The position numbers and the translations under genes were made by a program. The notes under the pieces are model-generated. The model made no database searches, was not told the origin of the DNA, and saw nothing but the letters and a program-made list of their open reading frames with translations. Shown one piece after another: positions 1 through 10,155 of a stretch of 37,971 nucleotides of DNA. Each line of letters opens with the position of its first letter. The first letter of the stretch is position 1. Origin of the DNA: Planctomycetota bacterium (GTDB lineage: Bacteria; Planctomycetota; Planctomycetia; Isosphaerales; Isosphaeraceae); contig JAQGHR010000059.1 of assembly GCA_028291545.1 (NCBI GenBank), positions 1 to 37,971 on the forward strand, written 5' to 3'.

Positions 1-788
1 CCGGCGACGTCAAGGATCTGCTGCTGCTGGACGTGACCCCGCTGTCGCTGGGCCTGGAGACCAAGGGCGGCGTCTTCACCAAGCTGGTCGAGCGCAACAC
101 CACGATCCCGACCGAGAAGAAGGAGACCTTCACCACGGCCGAGGACGGGCAGTCGGCCGTGACGATCAAGGTCTTCCAGGGCGAGCGCCCCATGGCGGCG
201 GACAACCGCTTGCTCGGCGAGTTCAACCTCGAAGGTATCCCGCCGGCGCGCATGGGTACTCCACAGATCGAGGTGGCGTTCAACCTCGACGCCAACGGCA
301 TCCTCTCGGTCTCGGCCCGGGACAAGGGGACGGGCAAGGAACAGAAGATCACCATCCAATCGTCCGGCGGCCTGTCGAAGGACGAGATCGAGAAGATGCA
401 GCGCGACGCCGAGGCCCACGCCTCGGAAGACAAGAAGAAGCGTGAACTGGCCGAGGCGCGGAATACGGCCGAGCAGCGGGTTTATCAGCTTGAAAAGATG
501 ATCGACGAGAACAAGGAGAAGCTCGCCGAGGGCGATATCTCGGCCGTCCGCGCCGCGATCGCCCGCGTGAACGAGGCGAAGAAGGGCGACGACGCCGCGG
601 CGATCAATCAGGCGGTTGACGATCTCGGCAAGGCGAGCCAGGCGATGGCCGAACATCTCTACGCGGCCAACGCCCAGCCATCCGCCGGCGCGGCCGGACC
701 GGCCGGAGACGGCGCGGCCGACGGCGGTGCGGGGACGAAGCCGAAGGCCGAGGACGTGATCGACGTGGAGTTCGAAGAGAAGAAGTAA
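1..788 (+). CDS. dnaK: Molecular chaperone DnaK (Hsp70), C-terminal part
   Basis: The 5' end is cut by the window edge; the frame is open from base 3. The visible part begins in the conserved '[15 protein letters not shown]' stretch that joins the ATPase domain to the substrate-binding domain. It continues through the beta-sandwich ('[15 protein letters not shown]', '[24 protein letters not shown]') and the helical lid, and ends in a Gly/Ala-rich linker plus the acidic tail '[12 protein letters not shown]' typical of bacterial DnaK. DnaK is the cytosolic ATP-dependent Hsp70 that folds clients with DnaJ and GrpE and hands aggregates to ClpB. clpB lies about 1.9 kb downstream on the same strand, separated by unrelated small genes. 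A GC-rich hairpin follows the stop codon. Confidence 0.97.
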   Translation, partial: GDVKDLLLLDVTPLSLGLETKGGVFTKLVERNTTIPTEKKETFTTAEDGQSAVTIKVFQGERPMAADNRLLGEFNLEGIPPARMGTPQIEVAFNLDANGILSVSARDKGTGKEQKITIQSSGGLSKDEIEKMQRDAEAHASEDKKKRELAEARNTAEQRVYQLEKMIDENKEKLAEGDISAVRAAIARVNEAKKGDDAAAINQAVDDLGKASQAMAEHLYAANAQPSAGAAGPAGDGAADGGAGTKPKAEDVIDVEFEEKK

Positions 789-799
789 TCGCCTCGATC

Positions 800-830
800 G
801 GGCCGGGGACTGGCGTCCGCCCCCCGGCCC
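800..830 (+). terminator. Hairpin after dnaK, candidate terminator
   Basis: A perfect 9-bp inverted repeat, GGGCCGGGG (800-808) and CCCCGGCCC (822-830), encloses a 13-base loop and starts 12 bases after the dnaK stop codon. There is no T-run after it, so intrinsic termination is uncertain; a strong stem of this kind may also protect the 3' end of the mRNA. Confidence 0.5.
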
Positions 831-923
831 GCGTATCCTCAATAGAGTGGGCCGGGTTTCGCCTCCTCTCCGGGCGGGGCTCAGGCCCCCGATTCATTTC
901 ATGTTTTCCGAGGAATTGGGCCG

Positions 924-1331
924 ATGTCCCTCGACAATGCGCGAGCGGCGTATCCGATTTTGGTTCGGATCGCCCGAGACCTCTCCCTGGCCGCTCGCGA
1001 TAAGCGGACGGCCGTCTGGGTCTCTTATGATGACTTCTGCGCCCAGTGCAAGGATGTCGGGATCAAGGAAACCCCGCGCACCATCGCCGCCAAGCTCTTG
1101 AAGCCGATCCAGGCCCTCTGCATCGAAAATAACATGCCCGACCTATCGGCCCTGATTATTCAGAAGCCGAAGGCCCGCAGCGATTTTGGCAACCTCCTCC
1201 GCCCCACCGACGCCTGGTGGGAAATCTATGTGACCAAAGGCGAGGCCGCCCTCGGCGACGTCTCCTTCTGGTTCAACGCCTTCAAGAACGCCCGCGATTA
1301 CGAGAACTGGCCGGAGGCGCCGTTCTTTTGA
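924..1331 (+). CDS. Small protein of unknown function, distant paralogue of the gene at 2190
   Basis: A 135-residue soluble protein with no signal peptide or membrane segment. The start is ATG 924, with a GAGG about ten bases upstream. I cannot name the family. It shares a spaced pattern with the 116-residue protein encoded at 2190-2540: an 'A(Y/W)P' near the N-terminus, '(S/T)Y' followed by a helix-like stretch, a 'PDL.AL(I/V)(I/V).K' strand, and a C-terminal aromatic '..WP' ending. Proteins of this general layout are known to me only as hypothetical proteins, sometimes near nuclease genes. Here the two copies flank Uma2-type nuclease sequence, which is suggestive but not proof of a link. 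The coding call rests on good codon structure, a plausible ribosome site and the paralogy. Confidence 0.75.
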   Translation: MSLDNARAAYPILVRIARDLSLAARDKRTAVWVSYDDFCAQCKDVGIKETPRTIAAKLLKPIQALCIENNMPDLSALIIQKPKARSDFGNLLRPTDAWWEIYVTKGEAALGDVSFWFNAFKNARDYENWPEAPFF

Positions 1332-1352
1332 TGAGATGGCGAGGGTCTGGCG

Positions 1353-1530
1353 ATGGGCTCGCAATCGAAGTCCGTCACATCGGCTGTCAGAAGTGACGTC
1401 GACGACCGATCCTCCCTCGGGGGAGATTACCTGGTCGTGATCGAGGGCCAGACCGAACAGGAGTGGTGGCAACGGCGGCCCCGGGACCAGTTCTGCGAGT
1501 TCCTCGACGGGCTCATCGATTTCCCTCGCC
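1353..1530 (+). pseudogene. Truncated N-terminal copy of a Uma2-family endonuclease gene
   Basis: From ATG 1353 the frame encodes a stretch with 'DRSSLGGDYLVVIEGQT', then 'QFCEFLDGLIDFP'. This matches the N-terminus of the intact Uma2 protein that follows ('DRSSLKGDFLVILEDQT', 'QFCDYIEGRVYMPSP') at moderate identity, so the two are diverged duplicates. After 'LIDFP' the similarity leaves this frame and moves to the -1 frame ('FPSPKDRSEAELEA'), which runs straight into the intact gene. The original frame continues as low-quality sequence to a stop at 1590-1592. The simplest reading is a partial duplicate that lost its nuclease core by deletion and frameshift. The frame change coincides with TTTCCCT at 1520-1526, discussed as a finding. 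Confidence 0.6.
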
Positions 1531-1561
1531 GAAGGACCGCTCGGAAGCAGAACTGGAGGCG

Positions 1562-2182
1562 ATGCGGGGGATTTACGATCGTTCTTCGTTGAAGGGCGAT
1601 TTCCTCGTCATCCTCGAAGACCAGACGTCCGAGGACTTCGAGCGGTTTGCGCCGGAAAGGCAGTTCTGCGACTACATCGAGGGAAGAGTTTACATGCCGT
1701 CCCCCGTCTCCCAACGACACCAGGAGCAGGTGGGGTTCTTTCACCATCTGCTCGTCGGATTCCGCGGAGTGAGCGGCCTTGCAGGCGGGTTGATGGGCCC
1801 GGCCGTCCTTCGGATCGATCAGGAACATAAGCCGGAGCCCGACGTCTTCGTGCTCCCCGGACCAGACGATTCCCCGGGGCTGCCGGCAATCTTCGCCATG
1901 GAAGTGATCTCGCCTCCGAGCCGATCGAACGACCTTGGCCGGAAGGTCGGCATGTACAAGGCGGCGGGCATCCCGGAAATCTGGACGCTGGATGAGTATG
2001 AACACGAGCTGATCGTGGAACGACGCCTCGGCGATATGTACAGTCGTGAAGTCTTCGAGTCCGGACGAGTCGCCTCCTCATCCATGCCCGGCTTCTGGAT
2101 CGATCTCGGGTGGCTTTGGGCGGATCGTCTTCCGCTCGCGCCGGCGTGCTTGCCGACCATCCTCGCCGGCCCTCCCGCTTGA
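1562..2182 (+). CDS. Uma2-family (DUF820) PD-(D/E)XK-type putative endonuclease
   Basis: From ATG 1562 the protein has 206 residues, the normal size for Uma2 proteins, and a GGAGG lies just upstream (1555-1559), although very close to the start. The frame is open further upstream (to GTG 1463), but that extension belongs to the broken duplicate. Family landmarks in order are 'YMPSPVSQRHQ', 'EPDVFVLPG' (the metal-binding Asp region), 'AMEVISPPSRSNDLGRKVGMYK' (the E...K part of the PD-(D/E)XK core) and 'AGIPEIWTLD'. Uma2 proteins have a restriction-nuclease fold and are hugely expanded in planctomycetes and cyanobacteria; their cellular role is unknown. Nothing here shows an associated methylase or a mobile element. 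The fold assignment is confident; the function is not. Confidence 0.85.
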   Translation: MRGIYDRSSLKGDFLVILEDQTSEDFERFAPERQFCDYIEGRVYMPSPVSQRHQEQVGFFHHLLVGFRGVSGLAGGLMGPAVLRIDQEHKPEPDVFVLPGPDDSPGLPAIFAMEVISPPSRSNDLGRKVGMYKAAGIPEIWTLDEYEHELIVERRLGDMYSREVFESGRVASSSMPGFWIDLGWLWADRLPLAPACLPTILAGPPA

Positions 2183-2189
2183 TCGAGTC

Positions 2190-2540
2190 ATGGTCGACGT
2201 CGACGACCTCATCCGCCGCGCCTGGCCCCTGTTCCGCGAGGCCGTCCGTATGGGCCGGACGATCACGTACACCGAGCTGGCCGGACGAGTGGGACCACCG
2301 TTGAACCGGCGGCAGGTCCATCGCCAGTTCCTGATCCCGCTCGGCGAACGATGCCGGAACGCCGGCCTGCCCGACCTTTGCGCCCTGGTCGTCCGAAAGG
2401 ACACCGGGAAGCCGGGAGGGGGATGGCACGGCCCTTGCCCCTCGGATAATCCCGATCGAGCTTGGGCGGACGCCCTGGCGGAGTGCCTGGCGTACCCGTG
2501 GCCTTCAAGGCCCGATGCCCGACTGCTCGCTCCCTCATAG
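2190..2540 (+). CDS. Small protein of unknown function, distant paralogue of the gene at 924
   Basis: A 116-residue soluble protein. The frame is open from 2046, but that upstream part lies inside the Uma2 gene, so ATG 2190, seven bases after the Uma2 stop, is the natural start and implies co-transcription with it. Visible landmarks are 'AWPLFREAV', 'TITYTELAGRVG', 'LIPLGERC', 'PDLCALVVRKDTGKPGGGW' and 'CLAYPWP'. The 'TITY.EL...VG' and 'P.L..LVV.K.TG.PG.G' pattern recurs in uncharacterised bacterial proteins, some near restriction or phage genes (recalled, not checked). It resembles the protein at 924-1331 in the order of elements. Function unknown. Confidence 0.75.
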   Translation: MVDVDDLIRRAWPLFREAVRMGRTITYTELAGRVGPPLNRRQVHRQFLIPLGERCRNAGLPDLCALVVRKDTGKPGGGWHGPCPSDNPDRAWADALAECLAYPWPSRPDARLLAPS

Positions 2541-2705
2541 GACGTGTGCCTGACCTCGGTCAAATTTCCGCCCAACCCCGTGCAATCGTCGTCTCCTCGA
2601 ACGATCGAGCACTTTGTTGCGTATGAATTCACGTTGCCTTGCACGCTGGCGAATTTCGATTCCCAAACCTGCGGCGTCCCTCGGAACGGGACGTGGAGGT
2701 TGATG

Positions 2706-5354
<2,649 letters not shown>

Positions 5355-5390
5355 ACGGGCGCTGCTTCCGCTCGGCGCTCGGGTGGGAAA

Positions 5391-5423
5391 GACGACGCTG
5401 GCGGGCCATCCGCCAGCGTCGTC
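5391..5423 (+). terminator. Strong hairpin after clpB, candidate terminator
   Basis: A perfect 14-bp stem, GACGACGCTGGCGG (5391-5404) paired with CCGCCAGCGTCGTC (5410-5423), with a 5-base loop, begins 36 bases after the clpB stop. A short A-run precedes it, but no T-run follows, so factor-independent termination is likely but not certain. Confidence 0.65.
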
Positions 5424-5557
5424 GCCGTTGCGCATGGTGTCCCGAGTGGGATCGCAGTCCGCTACCTACCGGGGCCTTGCCCGACGCCCTCTTGCGCTAT
5501 AGCCTTTTTATGAGGTGTATCCATCCCCATCTCCCCCCATAGCCCTCGCGAGGCCCC

Positions 5558-6364
5558 ATGATCTCGCCCCTTCGCCGCCCTCGCTTTCAAATCACTCCGA
5601 TCGTTGAGACTCTGGAAGGCCGGGTTGTCTTGAGCCACATGCCGGCGATTCGCGCAACCGTTGTGGCACGCGCGATTAATCCCTCCGACGGCTCGGGCGC
5701 GGGCGCGATCCTCGGCGCGTTGAACGGAGGGGTCGGTAACGAGTTCGTGACGCTCATCAAGAAACAGGTTCGCAACGTCAACTCGGTCGTCCTCCAGTTT
5801 GCGACGGGGCAACGATCCACCTTGACGGTGAAAGGGTTTAGCATCAAATCGCCCCATTTCGCGACGGCGTATGCGGGCCCCCATCTCGATCAGTTCAACC
5901 CCGCCGCCGCCGGTGCGGTCTTCTTGAAAGACGGACGACTCGAGTTGGCCGCGATCCTGCGCGGGCCGATCGATCGGCCCGAGCCGACGACCTACGTCTG
6001 GGGTCTCGATCGCGGAGGAGCGGCGGTCGGGCCCGATGGATTTGGCCCGGCGGGCGTCCGCTACGACGCCTACGTGTCCGTGACTCGCAGCGGGTCGGAT
6101 CTCTCGGTTTCGTTCACCGATCTCAAGACCGGAAAGAGCACGGCGATCGATGCATCCTCGGTCCGCATCGCCGGACCCACGATCCGCGTCTTCTTGTCCA
6201 ATCCCGAGGCGCTGCTCTCGGCGAACGGGAAGACGCTCTCGAAGGCTCGCTTCGCCTTCTGGACCCGGAGCGGCCCCGCTGGACTCGGCAATCTCGGTGG
6301 ATCCGTCCCGGACTCGGGAACGATCCCGATCGGCGTCCTCGATCCTCGCCTCACAAGGCGGTGA
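5558..6364 (+). CDS. Predicted exported protein with N-terminal LEPR-XLL-like motif
   Basis: A 268-residue protein. The first 30 residues are basic and then carry 'IVETLEGRVVLSHMP', closely matching the LEPR-XLL-type signature found at the start of many planctomycete extracellular or cell-surface proteins, so export is inferred. The rest is a beta-rich, Gly/Ala-rich sequence with no catalytic motif that I recognise; 'DAYVSVTRSGSDLSVSFTDLKTGKS' looks like antiparallel strands. It stands alone, converging on the beta-lactamase-like gene (only 39 bases separate the stops). The function is unknown; a surface or matrix protein would fit. Confidence 0.8.
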   Translation: MISPLRRPRFQITPIVETLEGRVVLSHMPAIRATVVARAINPSDGSGAGAILGALNGGVGNEFVTLIKKQVRNVNSVVLQFATGQRSTLTVKGFSIKSPHFATAYAGPHLDQFNPAAAGAVFLKDGRLELAAILRGPIDRPEPTTYVWGLDRGGAAVGPDGFGPAGVRYDAYVSVTRSGSDLSVSFTDLKTGKSTAIDASSVRIAGPTIRVFLSNPEALLSANGKTLSKARFAFWTRSGPAGLGNLGGSVPDSGTIPIGVLDPRLTRR

Positions 6365-6403
6365 GAGTTGCGCCGCCGACTCAGGCCACGGTCCGATCTT
6401 CGC

Positions 6404-7525
6404 TCAGAGACCCGCTAGCTTGATCAGTCGGCCGACGGCGTCATCCGCGGCCTTGGCCGCGGCGTTCCCGCCTTCATTCGTCGCGGAAAGCAGGGCGGTA
6501 TTGCGCTTCGGGGCAAGCCAAACGGTACAGAACCACTGCGTATTCGATCCCGAGTGCGAGAGGGTTGTACCCCCGGCCCATTCACGTTCGGTCACCCCCC
6601 AGCCCATGGCGTAGGATTCGCCCGGTGCGGGGGTCTGGAGGATGCGGAACGTCTCGGGCTTGAGAATCGGAGTCGCCTCGCCCCGCGCCCCCTTGAGGTG
6701 AAGTTCCGCGAACTTCGCCCAATCGGCCATAGTCGAGTGGACGGTGCCGGCCGGGCCGAGCACCGGCGGATTGTCGATCTGCGAGGGGACCTTGCGACCG
6801 AACATGGCCGAGTGCCCCCACGGTTGGTCCACCTTGTCCTTGATCCCCGGTGGGCCGAACCCGGCCGAGGACATCCCCAGCGGGGCGAACAGGCATTCGC
6901 GCATCAGGTCCTCCCACGAGGTCTTCGCCACCGTCTCCGCCATCAGGCCGGCGATGGCATACCCGAGGTTCGAGTAGAGCATCTTCGTGCCCGGCTTCAC
7001 CTTCGGCGCGGATTTCAAGGACGCGGTCATCGCTTCACGGCGCTGCTCGGTCGTCGATTTCGCCCGGCCGAGTCCCGCCCAGAACGCATTGGCCGGCAGC
7101 GAGGCCCGATGGGTGAGCAACTGGGTGAGGGTCACGGGACGGTAATCCGCATGCATCGTCACGTCGGGGAAGACTTCCGCCAGGGTGCTGGTCCAGGCGA
7201 GTTTCCCCTGCTCGACCAGCGTCGCGATCATCGTGGCCGTCATGGCCTTCGTGCAGGAGCCCAGATGGACGAGGTCGTGTGACCCGAAGCCTTCGGGCGA
7301 GCCCGCCTTACGAATCCCGGTCGCCCCCGTCCGCGTCGGCTTACCCGGGATCGCGATGGCGGCCGTGAGCCCCGGGACGTCGGCTTGCTTCAGGCTCTTC
7401 AAGGCCGAGACGATCGCGTCATCTCCCTCGCCCGGCGGCACGGGTGCCTGATTCGTGTCGTTCTTCGGGACCTGAACGAGAAGGGGGAGCAAGGCGGCAA
7501 AAAAATCTCGCCGATCGAGAACCAT
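6404..7525 (-). CDS. Serine beta-lactamase-like hydrolase (class C / penicillin-binding protein family)
   Basis: A 373-residue predicted exported hydrolase. The N-terminus 'LDRRDFFAALLPLLV' resembles a twin-arginine signal as commonly seen in planctomycetes. The active-site set of the beta-lactamase/DD-peptidase superfamily is present: SxxK as Ser90-Cys-Thr-Lys93, YxN as Tyr184-Ser-Asn186, and an 'HSGS' near residue 316 in the position of the KTG box (HxG is usual in the esterase-like branch). The family includes peptidases, esterases and lactamases, and the substrate cannot be told from sequence; an esterase/peptidase role is as likely as antibiotic resistance. It is transcribed divergently from pheA across about 217 bases. 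Confidence 0.9.
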   Translation of the reverse strand: MVLDRRDFFAALLPLLVQVPKNDTNQAPVPPGEGDDAIVSALKSLKQADVPGLTAAIAIPGKPTRTGATGIRKAGSPEGFGSHDLVHLGSCTKAMTATMIATLVEQGKLAWTSTLAEVFPDVTMHADYRPVTLTQLLTHRASLPANAFWAGLGRAKSTTEQRREAMTASLKSAPKVKPGTKMLYSNLGYAIAGLMAETVAKTSWEDLMRECLFAPLGMSSAGFGPPGIKDKVDQPWGHSAMFGRKVPSQIDNPPVLGPAGTVHSTMADWAKFAELHLKGARGEATPILKPETFRILQTPAPGESYAMGWGVTEREWAGGTTLSHSGSNTQWFCTVWLAPKRNTALLSATNEGGNAAAKAADDAVGRLIKLAGL

Positions 7526-7644
7526 GGGGCACCTCTGGGGTTGTGTCCTGCAACGAGAGTATCGGGCGCAGGTCGTCCGCGAAAGAGCCCGCCCCGACCT
7601 CGGACATCAAAAGCTCGCAAAGTTTGCACTCTTCGGGAATTCGC

Positions 7645-7673
7645 TTGACAGCGACGGGCGGCTCTTGTATCCA
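7645..7673 (+). promoter_or_regulatory. Candidate sigma70-type promoter of pheA
   Basis: TTGACA at 7645-7650 is a perfect -35 box; 17 bases later TATCCA (7668-7673) is a weak -10. It lies 70 bases before the pheA start and supports ATG 7743 over the longer upstream open frame. Confidence 0.4.
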
Positions 7674-7742
7674 CTTATCGCCTCCCGATTTACGGCCAAT
7701 CCCACTCCCGGCTCTCGGGCCGGGGCCGCGACGAGCGATGTC

Positions 7743-8903
7743 ATGCCCCGCAAGCCCGTTCCCCCCGACAATCGTCGCGCAGCCAAAAATGTCCCTGCGG
7801 ACGCGAAGAAAGTCCCGACCCTGGCCGGGATTCGGACCGAGATCGACAGGCTCGACAAGGAGTTGGTGACGCTCCTGAACCAGCGTGCGGAACTGGCCGC
7901 TCAGATCGGTCAGATCAAGGAGAAACAGGGTCTCGAGATCTGGTCTCCGGCTCGCGAGGAGGAAGTCCTTGCCCGCGCGATGGCTCATCACAAGGGCCCC
8001 TTGCCGGTCGATACCTTACGGCTGATCTTTCGGGAGTTGATGAGCGGGAGCCGATCGTTGCAACGGACCCTACGCGTCGCCTGCCTTGGGCCCAAGTATA
8101 GCTACAGCTACCTGGCGGCCGTGGCCAAGTTCGGCAATGCGGTCGAGCACGTCCCGGTCGGCTCGATCGCGGCCGTGTTCGAAGAGGTCAACCGCCGCCA
8201 CGTCCAGTTCGGCATCGTTCCGCTCGAAAACTCGACCGACGGCCGGATCGCGGATACGCTGGATATGTTCACACGGCTGACGAACCTCAAGATCCGGGCC
8301 GAGGTCCGGCTCCGAATCCACCATTGCCTGCTGGGCAAAGGTGAATGGGGCAACGTCCGCCGCGTTTACTCGAAGGCTCAGGCCCTCTCGCAATGCCGCC
8401 ATTGGCTCGGGAAGAACCTGCCTCAGGCCCAGTTGATCGAGGCCGTTTCCACCGCCGCCGCCGCCGAGTTCGCCCAGCGCGACGAGACCAGCGCGGCCAT
8501 CGCGGGCCATCCCGCGGCGATGGCCTACAGCCTGAACGTGCTGGCCGAGAATATCGAGGACCAACCGCACAACCTGACCCGCTTCGCCGTCATCGCCGAG
8601 CAGGCCGAAAGCCGGACCGGTCGCGACAAGACGACGCTGTTGCTCCGCCTGCCCAACCAGTTCGGTTCGCTTGCCGACGTCATGATGGTCTTCAAGAAGG
8701 CCGCGCTGAACGTGACGATGATCGAGTCGTTCCCCGCCACCGATGGGCCTCGCGGCGGGGACCAGGCCTACTTGTTCTTCCTGGACTTCGAGGGTCACGC
8801 CGAGGACGAACCGGTCAAGAAAACGATCGACGCGCTTCGGAAGAAGTGCGAACGGCTGGAGATCCTCGGCTCGTATCCGAAGGGCGATTGCGTCGAGGGC
8901 TGA
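7743..8903 (+). CDS. pheA: Bifunctional chorismate mutase / prephenate dehydratase (P-protein)
   Basis: A 386-residue cytosolic enzyme that turns chorismate into prephenate and then phenylpyruvate, for phenylalanine synthesis. A basic leader of about 25 residues precedes an AroQ-type chorismate mutase helix bundle (about 28-110: 'IRTEIDRLDKELVTLLNQRAELA'). The prephenate dehydratase domain has 'IVPLENSTDGRIADTLDMF' and the catalytic Thr279-Arg280-Phe281. An ACT regulatory domain (about 290-380) follows. The ACT domain carries Glu328-Ser-Phe-Pro331 where many P-proteins have ESRP, the phenylalanine-binding motif. The frame is open from 7524, but ATG 7743 gives the family-like start and has a promoter-like site upstream. 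Confidence 0.95.
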   Translation: MPRKPVPPDNRRAAKNVPADAKKVPTLAGIRTEIDRLDKELVTLLNQRAELAAQIGQIKEKQGLEIWSPAREEEVLARAMAHHKGPLPVDTLRLIFRELMSGSRSLQRTLRVACLGPKYSYSYLAAVAKFGNAVEHVPVGSIAAVFEEVNRRHVQFGIVPLENSTDGRIADTLDMFTRLTNLKIRAEVRLRIHHCLLGKGEWGNVRRVYSKAQALSQCRHWLGKNLPQAQLIEAVSTAAAAEFAQRDETSAAIAGHPAAMAYSLNVLAENIEDQPHNLTRFAVIAEQAESRTGRDKTTLLLRLPNQFGSLADVMMVFKKAALNVTMIESFPATDGPRGGDQAYLFFLDFEGHAEDEPVKKTIDALRKKCERLEILGSYPKGDCVEG

Positions 8904-9030
8904 GGTTTATTGGCGCACGTTCGTGCCCGCCAACCGTTTTCGCGATCAGCCCCCGCGCATGTCGCGATGATAATCCCGGTGGCCGAGGTCTCGCGCCAGG
9001 ATCGACGGCGAGACCTGGCCGGGAAGGAGT

Positions 9031-9073
9031 TTCGATTCCTCTCGGGGGATTTTTATTCCCGAGGAGCATCGAA
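9031..9073. terminator. Imperfect hairpin between convergent pheA and HAD gene
   Basis: Two nested perfect arms, TTCGAT (9031-9036)/ATCGAA (9068-9073) and CTCGGG (9041-9046)/CCCGAG (9058-9063), with a T-rich 11-base loop, sit between two converging stop codons (8903 and 9091). It could end transcription from both sides. Confidence 0.45.
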
Positions 9074-9090
9074 CCCGCCCATGAACTCCG

Positions 9091-9981
9091 TCACCGCCAG
9101 GACGGCGAGACCGGCAGTAATGCCTCGAAGCGATCGACCTGAGCCTTCATGTAGGCCCCTGCATACGACCCCTCCAGGAACCGTGGCATCGCCTCTTCGT
9201 AGAACCTCCGCCACGATTCGTCCTCGGCTCCCGGGTCGATCGGATAGAACAGGACGCCGTTGGCCTCGGCCGCCCTCTGATCGCCGGGAGCATCGCCCAC
9301 CATCAGGATCTTGTCCTTCTGGTAGCGACCCGAGGTGGCAAGTGCGAGATGTTCCTTCTTCGTCCCCATCTCCTGCCCGGCGATCATCGCGACCGATCCC
9401 GCGAGCCCGTGCTCTTGCCATTCTCGATGCAGCGCCTCGCCCGGCGTGGCCGAGACGACCATCACATCCGCCCGGCCGCGAAGCGCTCGCAGGGATTCCC
9501 GGACCAGCGGAAAGGGCGGCACGTCGCGAACGATTTCCGCGATCGCGCGATTGACCTCTTCGCTCCAGGCCAGCGCGAGGATCAGGTCCGGGTCGTTCGA
9601 GCGATGGGCCTCGGCCTTCAACGCGGGGTTGGCGAGCTTCGTCTCGCGCGTCGCCCACGATCGCAGACCCGTCATTTGCGGCAGACGGAACCCGCTCCGG
9701 CCGACTTCGGGCCGTGTGGCAAGGAGGTCCAGGGTCCTCAAATAGCCGGGAAAGCGATTGGTGCCGCGATCGACCGAATACAGATTCACGAACTCGGCGG
9801 TCTCCCTGGCGTATTTACAGATGGCGGCCAGGCCGAAATGCTTGACGAACATGGGGATGAAGCATTCTTTATGCTTTACCTCCATCGTATCGAACGCGCA
9901 GCCGTCGGAGTCGATGCCGACGAAGAACTCGGCGGTCTTGGGGAAGCCGCGCAAGGAAGCCTGGGGATCGCTCGCGGTCAT
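9091..9981 (-). CDS. HAD-superfamily hydrolase (predicted phosphatase)
   Basis: A 296-residue soluble protein. HAD motif I is 'FVGIDSDGCAFDTM' (nucleophile Asp and acid/base Asp in D-S-D), motif II is the Ser of 'VMVVSATP', a motif III Lys lies in the 'GTKKEHL' region, and motif IV is 'ILMVGDAPGD'. The large insertion between motifs I and II (about 130 residues with 'YSVDRGTNRFPG') is a helical cap. These are the residues of a magnesium-dependent phosphatase; the substrate is unknown. The open frame reaches 10029, but ATG 9981 leaves the usual short lead-in to motif I. Neither start has a strong ribosome site. It is a lone gene, convergent with pheA. Confidence 0.85.
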   Translation of the reverse strand: MTASDPQASLRGFPKTAEFFVGIDSDGCAFDTMEVKHKECFIPMFVKHFGLAAICKYARETAEFVNLYSVDRGTNRFPGYLRTLDLLATRPEVGRSGFRLPQMTGLRSWATRETKLANPALKAEAHRSNDPDLILALAWSEEVNRAIAEIVRDVPPFPLVRESLRALRGRADVMVVSATPGEALHREWQEHGLAGSVAMIAGQEMGTKKEHLALATSGRYQKDKILMVGDAPGDQRAAEANGVLFYPIDPGAEDESWRRFYEEAMPRFLEGSYAGAYMKAQVDRFEALLPVSPSWR

Positions 9982-10155
9982 GGGGCCATCCGAACGTGGA
10001 AGGAGGACGTAACAGGATCGGAGGAACATGCCGGATATCTTGGCGCGATCGGACGGATTTTCCTAGATCGGCGGTCAGCCCCCTTGGCCGGTGGGTCCTG
10101 ATCCGCGATAACAGTGCGAGATCCACGAGCCTTTTCGCACGGAGTTACGCACGCC

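Noticed and set aside
2544..2705. N-terminal extension of ClpB by 54 residues
   Set aside because: The extension matches nothing in the family, and a ribosome site stands just before ATG 2706.
2541..2705. Heat-shock control element (CIRCE or sigma32-like) before clpB
   Set aside because: 'GAGCACTTTG' and 'TTGCACGCTGG' give only partial matches with wrong spacing.
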